Below are positions 26,636-35,439 of a stretch of DNA of 64,000 nucleotides, piece after piece. Position 1 is the first letter of the stretch. Each line of letters opens with the position of its first letter. Made by a program: the position numbers and the translations under genes. Source of the stretch: an uncultured Clostridia bacterium (lineage in GTDB: Bacteria > Bacillota > Clostridia > Oscillospirales > QAKW01); assembly GCA_944385895.1 (NCBI GenBank), contig CALWYZ010000010.1, forward strand, positions 1-64,000, read 5' to 3'. The notes below the pieces were generated by a model. The model saw only the letters and a program-made list of their open reading frames with translations, was not told the DNA's origin and ran no database searches.

Positions 26636-29398
26636 ATGAAAGATACAGAACGACGAGCAGCGGCGAAAGCCTTTGCTGAATATTGGAAAGACAGAGGATA
26701 TGAAAAGGGCGAAAGCCAACCGTTTTGGCTCTCGCTACTTCGTGATGTCTTGGGCGTAGAAGCACCCGAAAAGTTTATTACCTTTGAGGAACAGGTGCGC
26801 CTTGACCACACAAGCTTTATTGACGGATTTATTCCGGCAACTCATGTGCTTATTGAGCAGAAAGGTCGTAATAAAGATCTACGTAAGCCTATTAAACAGT
26901 CAGACGGAACATTACTCACCCCGTTCCAACAGGCACAGCGTTATTCTGCTGTTCTTCCGTATTCACAGCGCCCTCGCTGGATCATCACCTGCAATTTTGA
27001 GGAATTTCTTGTTTATGATATGGAAAAGCCTAATGGTGAGCCGGAGCAGATTTTTGTAAAAGACCTTGCTAAAGAGTATTATCGACTTATGTTCCTTGTG
27101 GATACCGGCGATGATAATATTCGTCGTGAAATGGAGGTTTCCATTCAGGCAGGTAACTTGGTCGGCATACTGTATGATGAAATCTTAAAACAGTATCACG
27201 ACCCCGAAAATGAGGAATCTCTTAAAAGCCTTAACAAACTCATCGTTCGCCTTGTTTTCTGTCTCTATGCAGAAGATGCCGGTATATTCGGCGGACATTC
27301 CAAATTCCATAATTATATTAAGTCTTTCTCTGCCCGTGATATGCGAAAGGCTTTGATTGAGCTTTTCAAAATTCTTGATACAAAGCCCGATGAACGCGAT
27401 CCGTATGAGGACGAGCAGCTGAGCTCCTTCCCGTATGTAAACGGTGGATTGTTTTCGGATGAAAATATTGAGATTCCGCAAATGAACGATGAAATCCGTG
27501 ATTTACTTCTCCGTAATGCGAGCGAGGATTTCGACTGGAGTGACATCAGCCCCACCATCTTTGGTGCCGTATTTGAAAGCACATTGAATCCTGAAACACG
27601 CCGTAGCGGTGGTATGCACTATACCTCTATCGAAAACATACATAAAGTTATTGACCCGCTGTTCCTTGATGAATTGCGTGAAGAATTGGAAGAAATTAAA
27701 GCGATTAAGGTTGCTAAGACAAGAGAAAGCAAAATTAATGACTTTCGTGAAAAACTCGGTAGCCTTACCTTTTTTGATCCTGCTTGTGGTTCGGGCAACT
27801 TCTTAACCGAAACCTATATTTCTCTGCGTCGTTTGGAGAACGAAGCGATTGAGGTTATTACACAAGGACAGATGCTCCTTGATTTTACCGGTATTATCAA
27901 AGTATCCATCGGTCAATTTTATGGTATTGAAATCAACGATTTTGCCGTTACAGTTGCTAAAACTGCCCTTTGGATTGCCGAAAGCCAAATGATGAAAGAA
28001 ACAGAGGTTATTGCACACATTAACCTTGATTTTCTGCCGCTCAAATCCTATGCCAACATCGTAGAAGGAAACGCCCTCCGTACCGATTGGAAAACTGTTG
28101 TGCCGAAGGACAAGCTCAATTATATAATGGGTAATCCGCCTTTTGTGGGGGCTCGCCTTATGACCAAAGAACAAAAGGATGATGTTGTCTCTGTTTTCGG
28201 CGTCAAGTGGAAAAATGCGGGTAATCTTGACTATGTTTCTTGTTGGTACAAAAAAGCTACTGATTTAATGGAGGGTACAAATATCCGTACCGCCTTGGTA
28301 TCAACAAACTCAGTTTCACAAGGCGAAAGCGTTGCAATTCTGTGGAAACCTCTTTTTGAAGATGGTGTGCATATTGATTTTGCTCACCGCACATTCCGTT
28401 GGGATAGCGAAGCAAGTATTAAGGCTCACGTGCATTGTGTTATTATCGGCTTTAGCATTGCTCCGTTTTATAAATCTAAAGTCATATTTTCTGCAGAGCG
28501 ACCTTTAATAGTAGATAACATTAATGCGTATTTAATAGATGCACCAGATGTCTTTATCGAAAGTGTGAAAAAAACTGTTTGTGATGTCCCTCAACTTGTG
28601 TTTGGCAGCATGCCTAATGATAATGGCTTTTTGAGTAATTATTCTCAAGAAGAGCGAGATGCAATTGTAGCAGAATATCCCGAATCTGAAATAGTGTTCA
28701 AACAATTTGTTGGTGCAACGGAATTTATTAACAATAAGATTCGTTGGTGTATGTGGTTAAAAGGAGTATCTCCAAACATTATTCGTAACACACCTCCTAT
28801 TGCAAAAGCAGTTGCATCTGTAAAAGAAATGCGTGAACAAAGCAATCGTGAAGCAACAAAGAAGTTGGCAGAAACCCCAACTCTTTTTGGAGAAATACGA
28901 CAACCTAGCGCGGATTATATTGTTATTCCTCGAGTCTCCTCTGAAAGAAGAAAATATATTCCTATTGGCTTTTTGAATGCCGATTATATCGCTTCCGATG
29001 CAGTTCAAATCTTACCGGATGCAAATATGTTTCACTTTGGAGTTCTGACCTCCAATGTGCATATGGCTTGGATGAGGGCTGTTTGCGGTAGATTGAAAAG
29101 CGATTACAGATATTCTGTAAATATCGTTTATAACAATTTCCCCTGGCCGACTCCTACCGATGAACAAAAGGCAGCCATTGAAAAAACTGCGCAGGCAATT
29201 CTTGATGCTCGCGCCCTCTATCCCGATTGTTCACTTGCCGATCTCTATGACGAGGTTGCTATGCCACCCGAACTACGCAAGGCTCACCAAGCCAACGACC
29301 GCGCCGTGATGCAGGCGTATGGCTTTGATGTGAAGACTATGACGGAAAGCAGTTGTGTAGCAGAACTTATGAAGATGTATCAGGAGTTAACGAAGTAA
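26636..29398 (+). CDS. MmeI-like type IIL restriction-modification enzyme
   Basis: Single polypeptide with nuclease and DNA methyltransferase. The N-terminal nuclease site is D63-x10-E74-Q-K76, a PD-(D/E)xK pattern close to that of MmeI. The methyltransferase has SAM motif D381-PACGSGNF and catalytic N500-PPF, which indicates adenine-N6 methylation. A helical spacer lies between, and a target-recognition domain plus C-terminal domain follow (about 620-920). At 920 aa it matches MmeI/YeeA proteins. Such enzymes cut at a fixed distance from their site and methylate one strand. The recognition sequence cannot be read from the protein here. Start ATG has AGGAGG. Confidence 0.88.
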   Translation: MKDTERRAAAKAFAEYWKDRGYEKGESQPFWLSLLRDVLGVEAPEKFITFEEQVRLDHTSFIDGFIPATHVLIEQKGRNKDLRKPIKQSDGTLLTPFQQAQRYSAVLPYSQRPRWIITCNFEEFLVYDMEKPNGEPEQIFVKDLAKEYYRLMFLVDTGDDNIRREMEVSIQAGNLVGILYDEILKQYHDPENEESLKSLNKLIVRLVFCLYAEDAGIFGGHSKFHNYIKSFSARDMRKALIELFKILDTKPDERDPYEDEQLSSFPYVNGGLFSDENIEIPQMNDEIRDLLLRNASEDFDWSDISPTIFGAVFESTLNPETRRSGGMHYTSIENIHKVIDPLFLDELREELEEIKAIKVAKTRESKINDFREKLGSLTFFDPACGSGNFLTETYISLRRLENEAIEVITQGQMLLDFTGIIKVSIGQFYGIEINDFAVTVAKTALWIAESQMMKETEVIAHINLDFLPLKSYANIVEGNALRTDWKTVVPKDKLNYIMGNPPFVGARLMTKEQKDDVVSVFGVKWKNAGNLDYVSCWYKKATDLMEGTNIRTALVSTNSVSQGESVAILWKPLFEDGVHIDFAHRTFRWDSEASIKAHVHCVIIGFSIAPFYKSKVIFSAERPLIVDNINAYLIDAPDVFIESVKKTVCDVPQLVFGSMPNDNGFLSNYSQEERDAIVAEYPESEIVFKQFVGATEFINNKIRWCMWLKGVSPNIIRNTPPIAKAVASVKEMREQSNREATKKLAETPTLFGEIRQPSADYIVIPRVSSERRKYIPIGFLNADYIASDAVQILPDANMFHFGVLTSNVHMAWMRAVCGRLKSDYRYSVNIVYNNFPWPTPTDEQKAAIEKTAQAILDARALYPDCSLADLYDEVAMPPELRKAHQANDRAVMQAYGFDVKTMTESSCVAELMKMYQELTK

Positions 29399-29456
29399 TT
29401 GATGCTAATTCAGATATCGTAAGAAAATTATATGTATTAAAACAGGAGTGAAATCG

Positions 29457-30791
29457 ATGTCGCAAACTGTATACGGAAACTTAGAATTGCATGGTAAAAT
29501 CTTCCCGTTTTTACTTGATGGACATTATGTACATATAGTTCAGCAAGCATTTCAAAATTCCGAGGAATTCATAGAAAAAGATTATTCATCTCTACGAGGA
29601 GTTACATCGGATAATCGCGATATTTTGTTTATAAATTGTCACCTCATTTCAACAGTATTTGATGCTAAAACAATTTTTTCGATTCAGGGCTATGCCATTT
29701 CTGTTGGAAATGTTGGAGAACCTTGTGACTTTTCTTTTGACAGAATGACTTTTTACTCCGAGGCAATAAATACATTTTACTCTCCTCAAAACGCAATTGA
29801 CAAACAGTCAAGTGATCTTGGCTTTTTGGCTGAAGAGTGGAACGGTGCAATGTCTATTGTCTTAAAACCATTTGAGGAAACAAGCATTGCATTTAACTTT
29901 GACGAAGTGACCATTTGCGAATTGAATATAGCGAGATATATCAATATAAAAGATGGTACAGAAAAAATAGGAGATTTAATAACCAGTTTTTCTTATTGCT
30001 TTTCAAATAAACGAATGCCTAACGACATATGCACGTTTTATCTTTATTTATATGATTTTTTGTCATTTGTAAACTATAACAAAAACATTCCTTTTGAGAA
30101 AATTCTTCTTGAAACGAAAGATTTTACAGGCAAATTTTCGCAAGTTGCAAAGGTATTTATTTTTACCAATGCATCTTCATATGACGGAAACACCAGGAAT
30201 ACCATTATTGCCGATGATTTGCCAAAAGAAAAACTTGGATTAATTTTCAAAAAGGTATCTTCCCTTAGAAATAATGATAAAAGGCTATCTCTTTACTATC
30301 CCCCTAACTTTCACGAAAGAAATGTAACAGATCCCAGTAAGTGGTTATCTTTGGCTTTATGTTTTGAGGGGCTCTTTACCGAAATCAATCCTAATTTTAA
30401 GGAAAAAGAAAATGTCAATTTTAAGAATGTCAAATCACTAATTCAAAATACTGCTCAATCAATAGATAAGACAAAGTTAGCAAAAAAGGAGAAAAAATAT
30501 TTTTCGGACTTTGAAAAACACATTGATAGATATGAGGGACTTTTGGAAGAAAAATTCAACTTTGTTTTAAAAAATAATTCAAAAATCCTTAAAACATCCT
30601 CTAACCAAAACTATGGAAAAATTTATGCTGATTATAGAAACAAATTGGCACATGGCACGATAGATCCTTTAGGGGATAATGAAATTGAGGTATACAGATT
30701 ACTAAGAGCGATGATATATATTCTCTTGTTGAATGATATTAAATTAGATGAAAAAATTCTTTCAAAGATTATAAAAAAAGTATTTTTATAA
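29457..30791 (+). CDS. ApeA-like HEPN-domain protein
   Basis: 444-aa protein whose C-terminal region holds the HEPN RNase motif R-x4-H as R394-NKLA-H399 (DYRNKLAHG), with the His-Gly typical of Apea-like HEPN domains. The N-terminal 300 residues are beta-rich and resemble the ApeA N-terminal domain. ApeA is an abortive-infection RNase, so an anti-phage role is likely. The start is ATG 29457, 8 nt after GGAG; an in-frame GTG at 29448 overlaps that site and is rejected. 58 nt after the R-M gene. Confidence 0.7.
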   Translation: MSQTVYGNLELHGKIFPFLLDGHYVHIVQQAFQNSEEFIEKDYSSLRGVTSDNRDILFINCHLISTVFDAKTIFSIQGYAISVGNVGEPCDFSFDRMTFYSEAINTFYSPQNAIDKQSSDLGFLAEEWNGAMSIVLKPFEETSIAFNFDEVTICELNIARYINIKDGTEKIGDLITSFSYCFSNKRMPNDICTFYLYLYDFLSFVNYNKNIPFEKILLETKDFTGKFSQVAKVFIFTNASSYDGNTRNTIIADDLPKEKLGLIFKKVSSLRNNDKRLSLYYPPNFHERNVTDPSKWLSLALCFEGLFTEINPNFKEKENVNFKNVKSLIQNTAQSIDKTKLAKKEKKYFSDFEKHIDRYEGLLEEKFNFVLKNNSKILKTSSNQNYGKIYADYRNKLAHGTIDPLGDNEIEVYRLLRAMIYILLLNDIKLDEKILSKIIKKVFL

Positions 30792-30812
30792 AATCAAACT
30801 GCGGAGTGAAAA

Positions 30813-31178
30813 ATGATACATTTTGATAACAACTTAGTTAAGGAAGCATTCAAAATTGCACACGAAGCGCACGAATTATCTGATGTGGCATACGATCTCA
30901 ACAGAATCGATTCCGTCTTATCAACTACACCAACTTTAGAAAATTTATTTGAAGCACAAAGATTAGATAATGAATTACGTGAAAGATATCCAACTATTGA
31001 TAGAATGCTTGCAATAGCAAATAGTTATCCAATGGCTACGGTCGCTTCGCAAAGCAATACACAAGATTTACCCGAATATGCAAATCTCAAACAGGATTAT
31101 TTCGGTATCTTATGTTATGTTCTTTTGAAAAAGGAAATTACAACTTCAATTGAGCAGTTTATTGAGAAAGGGAATTGA
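30813..31178 (+). CDS. Small hypothetical protein, 121 aa
   Basis: Mostly helical, acidic-to-neutral protein with no motif I recognise and no membrane segment. It starts 21 nt after the HEPN gene behind CGGAGTG. First of a run of small plus-strand genes. Confidence 0.6.
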   Translation: MIHFDNNLVKEAFKIAHEAHELSDVAYDLNRIDSVLSTTPTLENLFEAQRLDNELRERYPTIDRMLAIANSYPMATVASQSNTQDLPEYANLKQDYFGILCYVLLKKEITTSIEQFIEKGN

Positions 31179-31227
31179 ATAGTTTTGATAAAGTGGATAA
31201 TCTATCGTGATAGCATAGGAGAGGTAT

Positions 31228-31659
31228 ATGGATATTAGTGTATTATGGGATAGACTGGCAGGCGGAGTTCAAGAATATGTCGAGAATTATTGCCTCTATA
31301 AGACCAAATCAGAAATTAAGCCGTCATACGAAGTGGACTATGAAATTGATTGCTTAGATGAGTTACAGAAACACACAGCCGTTGATGATTATTGGGTACA
31401 TCAAATTTCCGGTTGTAAACATATCAATGACTTGCCCGTATATTTGCAAGAGCTCATAATACAATACTTGCCTCGTTTTTTTGAAAAATATCCAATGTAT
31501 AAAGATTCCGAGTGTTTGCAAAAGAAAGCTAAGAAATATATCAGCCGTTATTATGATGGGCATTATGATGAAAGTGACCTGACGTTAGAAGAAATAGAAA
31601 AGCAACTTGAAGAAGAAAAGAAAAAAGTTGATCATATGACAGAATGGGAAGCCTTTTAA
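31228..31659 (+). CDS. Small acidic hypothetical protein, 143 aa
   Basis: Acidic, aromatic-rich protein with a charged C-terminal helix (EEIEKQLEEEKKKVDH, likely coiled coil). No recognised family. Its size, acidity and setting resemble polymorphic-toxin immunity proteins, but no toxin is adjacent. RBS GGAGAGG. Confidence 0.6.
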   Translation: MDISVLWDRLAGGVQEYVENYCLYKTKSEIKPSYEVDYEIDCLDELQKHTAVDDYWVHQISGCKHINDLPVYLQELIIQYLPRFFEKYPMYKDSECLQKKAKKYISRYYDGHYDESDLTLEEIEKQLEEEKKKVDHMTEWEAF

Positions 31660-31717
31660 GTAGAATGCTAAATGTTTTACCGAAAGTTGCTTTAAGGATT
31701 GCAGAGGAATATAAAAT

Positions 31718-32068
31718 ATGAAGCTTGATTTTTTAGATAATAGTCTCCCCTTAAAATCAGGGAATTTTGAAACAGCAAGCAACGAAATTGCAAAATTTAG
31801 AAAATATTGTGAATCGTTAGGAAAGAAGCCCAGCCAACTCACGTGCGAAGAACTTCAAGAGTTTTATAAATTAAGTGACCAGTTTAAAAAAGTTAAATAT
31901 GTCGGTGAAAGCGATTCCGTGTGCTTGATCCACGGAAAGATCTATGATTGCATAGGTGAGGAGCACGGCGAATACAGAATAATTGACGAAGAAGGCTATG
32001 ACAAAGACGAAGCGGTACAAGGGTATTTATATCCCAAGCGTTTCTTTGTAGAGGTAAATGATGATTAA
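31718..32068 (+). CDS. Small acidic hypothetical protein with SH3-like C-terminus, 116 aa
   Basis: A helical N-terminal half precedes a beta-rich part (about residues 60-114, from YVGESDSVCLIHGKIYDC to YPKRFFVEV) of the small barrel type seen in many immunity-like proteins. Its TAA stop shares one base with the next ATG, so the two are translationally coupled. Confidence 0.6.
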   Translation: MKLDFLDNSLPLKSGNFETASNEIAKFRKYCESLGKKPSQLTCEELQEFYKLSDQFKKVKYVGESDSVCLIHGKIYDCIGEEHGEYRIIDEEGYDKDEAVQGYLYPKRFFVEVNDD

Positions 32069-32271
32069 TGTATGGGACTATCAAGCAGCAAAAAAAGATT
32101 AGATTAATTGATGTTGATGGCGAAGAATTTATTGGATATGTGGTTGATGTTACAGATGCAGAAGAAGGTGCCGACGAGCCATATCCTGATGACGCAATTA
32201 CTATTAGTATTGTTGGAAGACACATCGAGTTCATGCAGAGTGAAATAATATTTATCGAAATACTCGAATAA
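32068..32271 (+). CDS. Small LSM/SH3-like protein, 67 aa
   Basis: Compact beta-barrel-like sequence (IRLIDVDGEEFIGYVVDVT, then a loop and a strand pair IEFMQSEIIFIEIL), very acidic. Similar small proteins occur near immunity genes in Firmicutes; function unknown. Coupled to the preceding gene through TAATG. Confidence 0.6.
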   Translation: MYGTIKQQKKIRLIDVDGEEFIGYVVDVTDAEEGADEPYPDDAITISIVGRHIEFMQSEIIFIEILE

Positions 32272-32295
32272 AAAGAGCGCGAAAAGAGGTTTTCT

Positions 32296-32898
32296 ATGTT
32301 TGAATTACATGATATTGTTAGAGTAAAAAAAGAATACCCTGAACTATCTTTAACACCCAATAATATCGGAACTATTGTTGATATTCATAATGGTGGCGAG
32401 GCTTATACTGTTGAGTTTATAGATGAAAATTTGGAAACTATAGAAGAAGCTCTCTATAGAGAATTTGCCGAAAGTGAGTTGGAAAAAGCTACAATAATAC
32501 ACGGTTTGGACTTGCCAAACGAAGTTGCAGAAAGAAATTCACTCATAATGTTGAAACAGTTAGGCATTACCAAAGAAGATATAGAGAACTGCGAGATAGA
32601 TGACACAGATTACATATGTAATGATGATAATGTTTTAGAACAACTTATTGCCATTAGAAATATGACAGATGAGGAATTTGATAAGTATCAATGTGAAGTT
32701 CTAAAAAAAGAATATTTACCTTTCATAATTGTTGATGAGAACGAAAATATTATCGGCTTTAAAAGTGATACTCCTATAAATGCAAAGAGGGCCGCTAAAG
32801 AACACATTTTGATGAGCAAGAAGTTTGATGATATAACAAACTGTGAATATTGGGACAATCTAATTGAACAGTTAGGGTTATCTGATATTAAATTATGA
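32296..32898 (+). CDS. DUF4926-like N-terminal domain fused to an acidic domain, 200 aa
   Basis: Residues 1-65 (MFELHDIVRVKKEYPEL...GTIVDIHNGGEAYTVEF) fit the small DUF4926 barrel, thought to be an immunity-type fold. The remaining 135 residues are acidic and unrecognised; they contain a stretch with VDENENIIGFKSD. RBS AAGAGG. Confidence 0.6.
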   Translation: MFELHDIVRVKKEYPELSLTPNNIGTIVDIHNGGEAYTVEFIDENLETIEEALYREFAESELEKATIIHGLDLPNEVAERNSLIMLKQLGITKEDIENCEIDDTDYICNDDNVLEQLIAIRNMTDEEFDKYQCEVLKKEYLPFIIVDENENIIGFKSDTPINAKRAAKEHILMSKKFDDITNCEYWDNLIEQLGLSDIKL

Positions 32899-32942
32899 GA
32901 GAGGTAAAACTCTCGGGCCGGTAATAGGGGGAGGAAATATTT

Positions 32943-33125
32943 TTGTTTAATGACATTTTTAACGAACAAATGACAAGTAATGAAGCAAGAATGGCGTTCT
33001 TTGAGGCTGTTGAAGGAAAAACAAAAGAGGAAGTTGAGCAAATCAAATCTGCATATTTTGAAGTGCTACATAAAATCACCGAAAGAGAAATGCGACTTGC
33101 AGAAGAAGGCTGGTTGATTGATTGA
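32943..33125 (+). CDS. Small helical acidic protein, 60 aa (TTG start)
   Basis: Starts at TTG 32943, 7 nt after a GGGGGAGG site. The peptide is a charged two-helix sequence (NEARMAFFEAVEGKTKEEVEQ) with no known family. The strong RBS supports translation in spite of the rare start codon. Confidence 0.5.
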   Translation: MFNDIFNEQMTSNEARMAFFEAVEGKTKEEVEQIKSAYFEVLHKITEREMRLAEEGWLID

Positions 33126-33152
33126 AAATATACAGTTAAAGAGGTGTGAACA

Positions 33153-33491
33153 TTGAGCAGAGGTATAGGTGGCAACTGTCGTATCGTAGAAGAAGATGAA
33201 CATACTGTAATTTACGAATATGGCGGATATAATCTTAACAAACCGGAATATAGAAATGCCGATTATAATTTTGACGGACTTATCACCATTGATAAAACAG
33301 CTCTTGTAGAACCTGAAATACATACAAAGATCAAACGAATGCAGGGCGGAAAGAAAAAGTCGGTCACCAAAAGAGTTCCAAGAGAAGTTCCCTATATGGA
33401 TCTCATTGAGTCAGGGAAAATTGAGATTCAGAATTGCAGCAACTGCTGGCGAACCTTCTCTCTGGGCAAGGATATGATTGCGTATTATTGA
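33153..33491 (+). CDS. Small hypothetical protein, 112 aa (TTG start)
   Basis: Begins at TTG 33153 behind AGAGGTG. N-terminal half is beta-rich (IVEEDEHTVIYEYGGYNLN), the middle is basic (KRMQGGKKKSVTKRVPREV), and a CxxC-like NCSNCWRTF lies near the end. Proteins of this type occur in mobile regions of Firmicutes; function not known to me. Last gene before a terminator. Confidence 0.55.
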   Translation: MSRGIGGNCRIVEEDEHTVIYEYGGYNLNKPEYRNADYNFDGLITIDKTALVEPEIHTKIKRMQGGKKKSVTKRVPREVPYMDLIESGKIEIQNCSNCWRTFSLGKDMIAYY

Positions 33492-33631
33492 TATTTAAGA
33501 TTTTTGATAAGTATCAGGAAGATGGGGTTTTACCGTCAACCGTTAGTTATAATGTTTGAGGATTGAAATAAATCATATCGTAATTAATGTTTTCTTGAAA
33601 GTCGAAATTAACCTTATTTACATTTATTCCA

Positions 33632-33664
33632 AAGAGTCGCGGTGTCGCGGCTCTTAATTTTTTG
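33632..33664 (+). terminator. Terminator ending the accessory operon
   Basis: A 10-bp stem (33632-33641 with 33646-33655, one G-T pair) and GTGT loop, followed by a T-run. It comes just before the small XRE gene. Confidence 0.8.
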
Positions 33665-33682
33665 TGTAAAAGAGGTTTTTGT

Positions 33683-33916
33683 ATGTTAGACAGAACAGAG
33701 TATGAAAATTATTGGTACGCTTTCCAACAAAAGTTGGACAAAATCTTGGATGAGCGTAATATGACCTACCGAGGACTAAGCATTGAACTTGGTAAATCGC
33801 CGGGATATATTCACGACGTTCTCAGCCGAAGAATTGATCCGTCTACTATATCTTTGTTTGAAATGGCAGCATATTTTGGCTGCTCAATATGGGATTTTTT
33901 AAATATTACCAAGTAA
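33683..33916 (+). CDS. Small XRE-type helix-turn-helix protein, 77 aa
   Basis: Helix-turn-helix of the Cro/C1 kind: MTYRGLSIELGKSPGYIHDVLSRR, then an IDPSTISLFEMAAYF helix. Starts at ATG 33683 with AGAGG 7 nt upstream; a TTG at 33662 is rejected because it sits within the terminator tail. It could be a regulator of the region, as it directly precedes the noncoding block. Confidence 0.7.
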   Translation: MLDRTEYENYWYAFQQKLDKILDERNMTYRGLSIELGKSPGYIHDVLSRRIDPSTISLFEMAAYFGCSIWDFLNITK

Positions 33917-34011
33917 AAGTTGAGGGATGTTGTTTGTCAAACAACACATTGGGCAAATCTATTGACGATAGAGAATCCGCGTGTTAAACTGATTATGTTA
34001 TATTTGAAATA

Positions 34012-34157
34012 AAGCAGGAGTGTATTCAAAAGATAACGAAAATTGCAATGTTCCGAAAGGGTTAATTGCGCTTGTTTGTTATGCTTTGCTCCTGCGCATA
34101 GGGCAAAGGTAAAAGGACTGCAAGTTAGCACTTACCTTTCGAGGTAGGTGCTTTTTT
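34012..34157 (+). ncRNA. Candidate small RNA ending in a strong terminator
   Basis: No gene is seen here, but GCAGGAG near 34014 pairs with CTCCTGC near 34090, ATAAC/GTTAT and TTGCAAT/ATTGC pair inside it, and the stretch ends in an intrinsic terminator (34127-34157). This is the shape of an independent RNA of roughly 145 nt. The 5' end and promoter are unsure, and it could instead be the 3' UTR of the XRE gene. Confidence 0.4.
34127..34157 (+). terminator. Strong intrinsic terminator
   Basis: An 11-bp stem (34127-34137 with 34142-34152, one G-T), TTCG tetraloop, six Ts. It separates the small RNA from the large structured region. Confidence 0.85.
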
Positions 34158-34224
34158 GTTATCTTTTTGCCTTCTTTTTATGTTTTGTTCTCCGGTAAGT
34201 GACGGGTTAAAAGTAATCGCATAA

Positions 34225-35340
34225 AAGAAGGTGGTTTAAAATGATTGTATTTGATGTGGGAAGTCATTTGCGCCAATGCATTGTTGCCTTGGTGCCGATT
34301 CCTGTAGTCTGAGTTCTGCGACAGGCTGTAAATCACTAGCAGAAAACCTTTAAAGTCGGGTTAGACTTTATCAGACGATGCTCTAAGGCTGATTATCCGT
34401 AGGACCAACATATTAGGAAATACGGAACTAAAGAGCTATCACGGTTACGGCAGCGGACAGGGTGATATATAGAAGATAGGCGACACATTTTTAATCGACC
34501 TATTACTTTGCTCGGTTTTATGATTTTCCGCAATAAATCAGAACCCACTTTCACGCGGTGGTCCGAAATATGATAGTAGGAAAAGCCGTGATATGCATAG
34601 CTCTTCACAAAGGCAATGTGAATTAAAGGTTATCAGCATAGGGCGTGTCAACCTATAGTGCGGATAGCAGAGCCGTGACGAAACGGAAATTGTTCGACTG
34701 CGAACCTGCGCACACGGCAGACCGGACGGTACAGTGTGACAAAACCACTTTTGCACAGTGGGCGAAAATGTGAAGTGCAATATACAGATTTGCTTTCACT
34801 TGTGGCAATCTGTGAACGAAAATAAGTGCATAACGAGGGTTTGGGTTCGACCTAAGTTATTGACGAAAATTTATGGAATCCACGACGTTTGAGAGTTTAA
34901 GTCGGTAAATAAAACTGCTCAAGCGGTGGTGCTACCGTCCTTTATGGGAATGGCATACGAAGTTTCCGGGATTTAATCGTTGTTAAAAACAGAATGAAAA
35001 TCCCCGCCGAACGAGTGTTTAGTCTCGGCCGGGCTGAAATGCCTTGCACTCGGCGTAGCGTCAGTAAATAATACAAGGTTATTTACACTCTTGAATATCA
35101 AGAGAACACGCACGGAAAATCTATTAATCTTGCGTTAAAGTGTAAATAGATTAAGCCAAGTACTAACCTTATTTTACAGCAGAATATCGCACAAACAACT
35201 TTCGCTTCGGGATGATTTATGACTGTCTCTTCGAGAGCCGAGATTAGCAGGGCATAATACCCCGCGTCAATAAAGAATCAGTAAGAAATGTAGGTACGCA
35301 CACACCTTTGACAGTGGGTGTATTATGCCCTGCGGACTTT
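34225..35340 (+). ncRNA. Candidate large structured noncoding RNA (about 1.1 kb)
   Basis: No convincing gene on either strand; in 34,621-34,740 the G+C by hand count is 63/120, well above the AT-rich spacers. Complementary segments are dense: 34,431-34,439 with 34,597-34,605 stacked on 34,440-34,444 with 34,586-34,590; 34,784-34,790 with 34,807-34,813; 35,013-35,017 with 35,047-35,051 plus 35,005-35,008 with 35,052-35,055; 35,064-35,071 with 35,079-35,086; 35,088-35,094 with 35,098-35,104; 35,118-35,125 with 35,145-35,152; and 14 perfect pairs 35,247-35,260 with 35,320-35,333. Size, setting next to an integrase and nested helices recall giant RNAs such as GOLLD and ROOL, but I cannot confirm a family. 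Group II intron domain V was not found. Ends are approximate. Confidence 0.55.
34241..34312 (+). CDS. Possible 23-codon leader peptide
   Basis: ATG 34241 to TGA 34312, preceded by AAGAAGGTGG. The peptide (MIVFDVGSHLRQCIVALV...) is hydrophobic. It lies at the 5' side of the structured region and could be a leader peptide, a truncated gene start or chance. Confidence 0.25.
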   Translation: MIVFDVGSHLRQCIVALVPIPVV

Positions 35341-35346
35341 CCTTTT

Positions 35347-35420
35347 AAGAGCCATATAGGGCAATTATAGATTAATATTAGATTGCATTTAACAATGACT
35401 TTAATTTATATATGGCTCTT
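35347..35420. repeat. 12-bp perfect inverted repeat
   Basis: AAGAGCCATATA (35347-35358) and TATATGGCTCTT (35409-35420) enclose 50 AT-rich bases. It follows the last stem of the structured region; no T-run follows, so it is not a standard terminator. It may be the 3' limit of the RNA or a DNA site. Confidence 0.6.
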
Positions 35421-35439
35421 GTATGATTGATGCTTGTCT

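Noticed and set aside
30813-33491. Integron-like gene cassettes
   Set aside because: No shared attC-like repeat was found between the small genes, and the recombinase is not recognisably an integron integrase.
34225-35340. Group II intron
   Set aside because: No domain V hairpin, no GTGYG-like 5' end with matching 3' end, and no reverse transcriptase frame could be seen.
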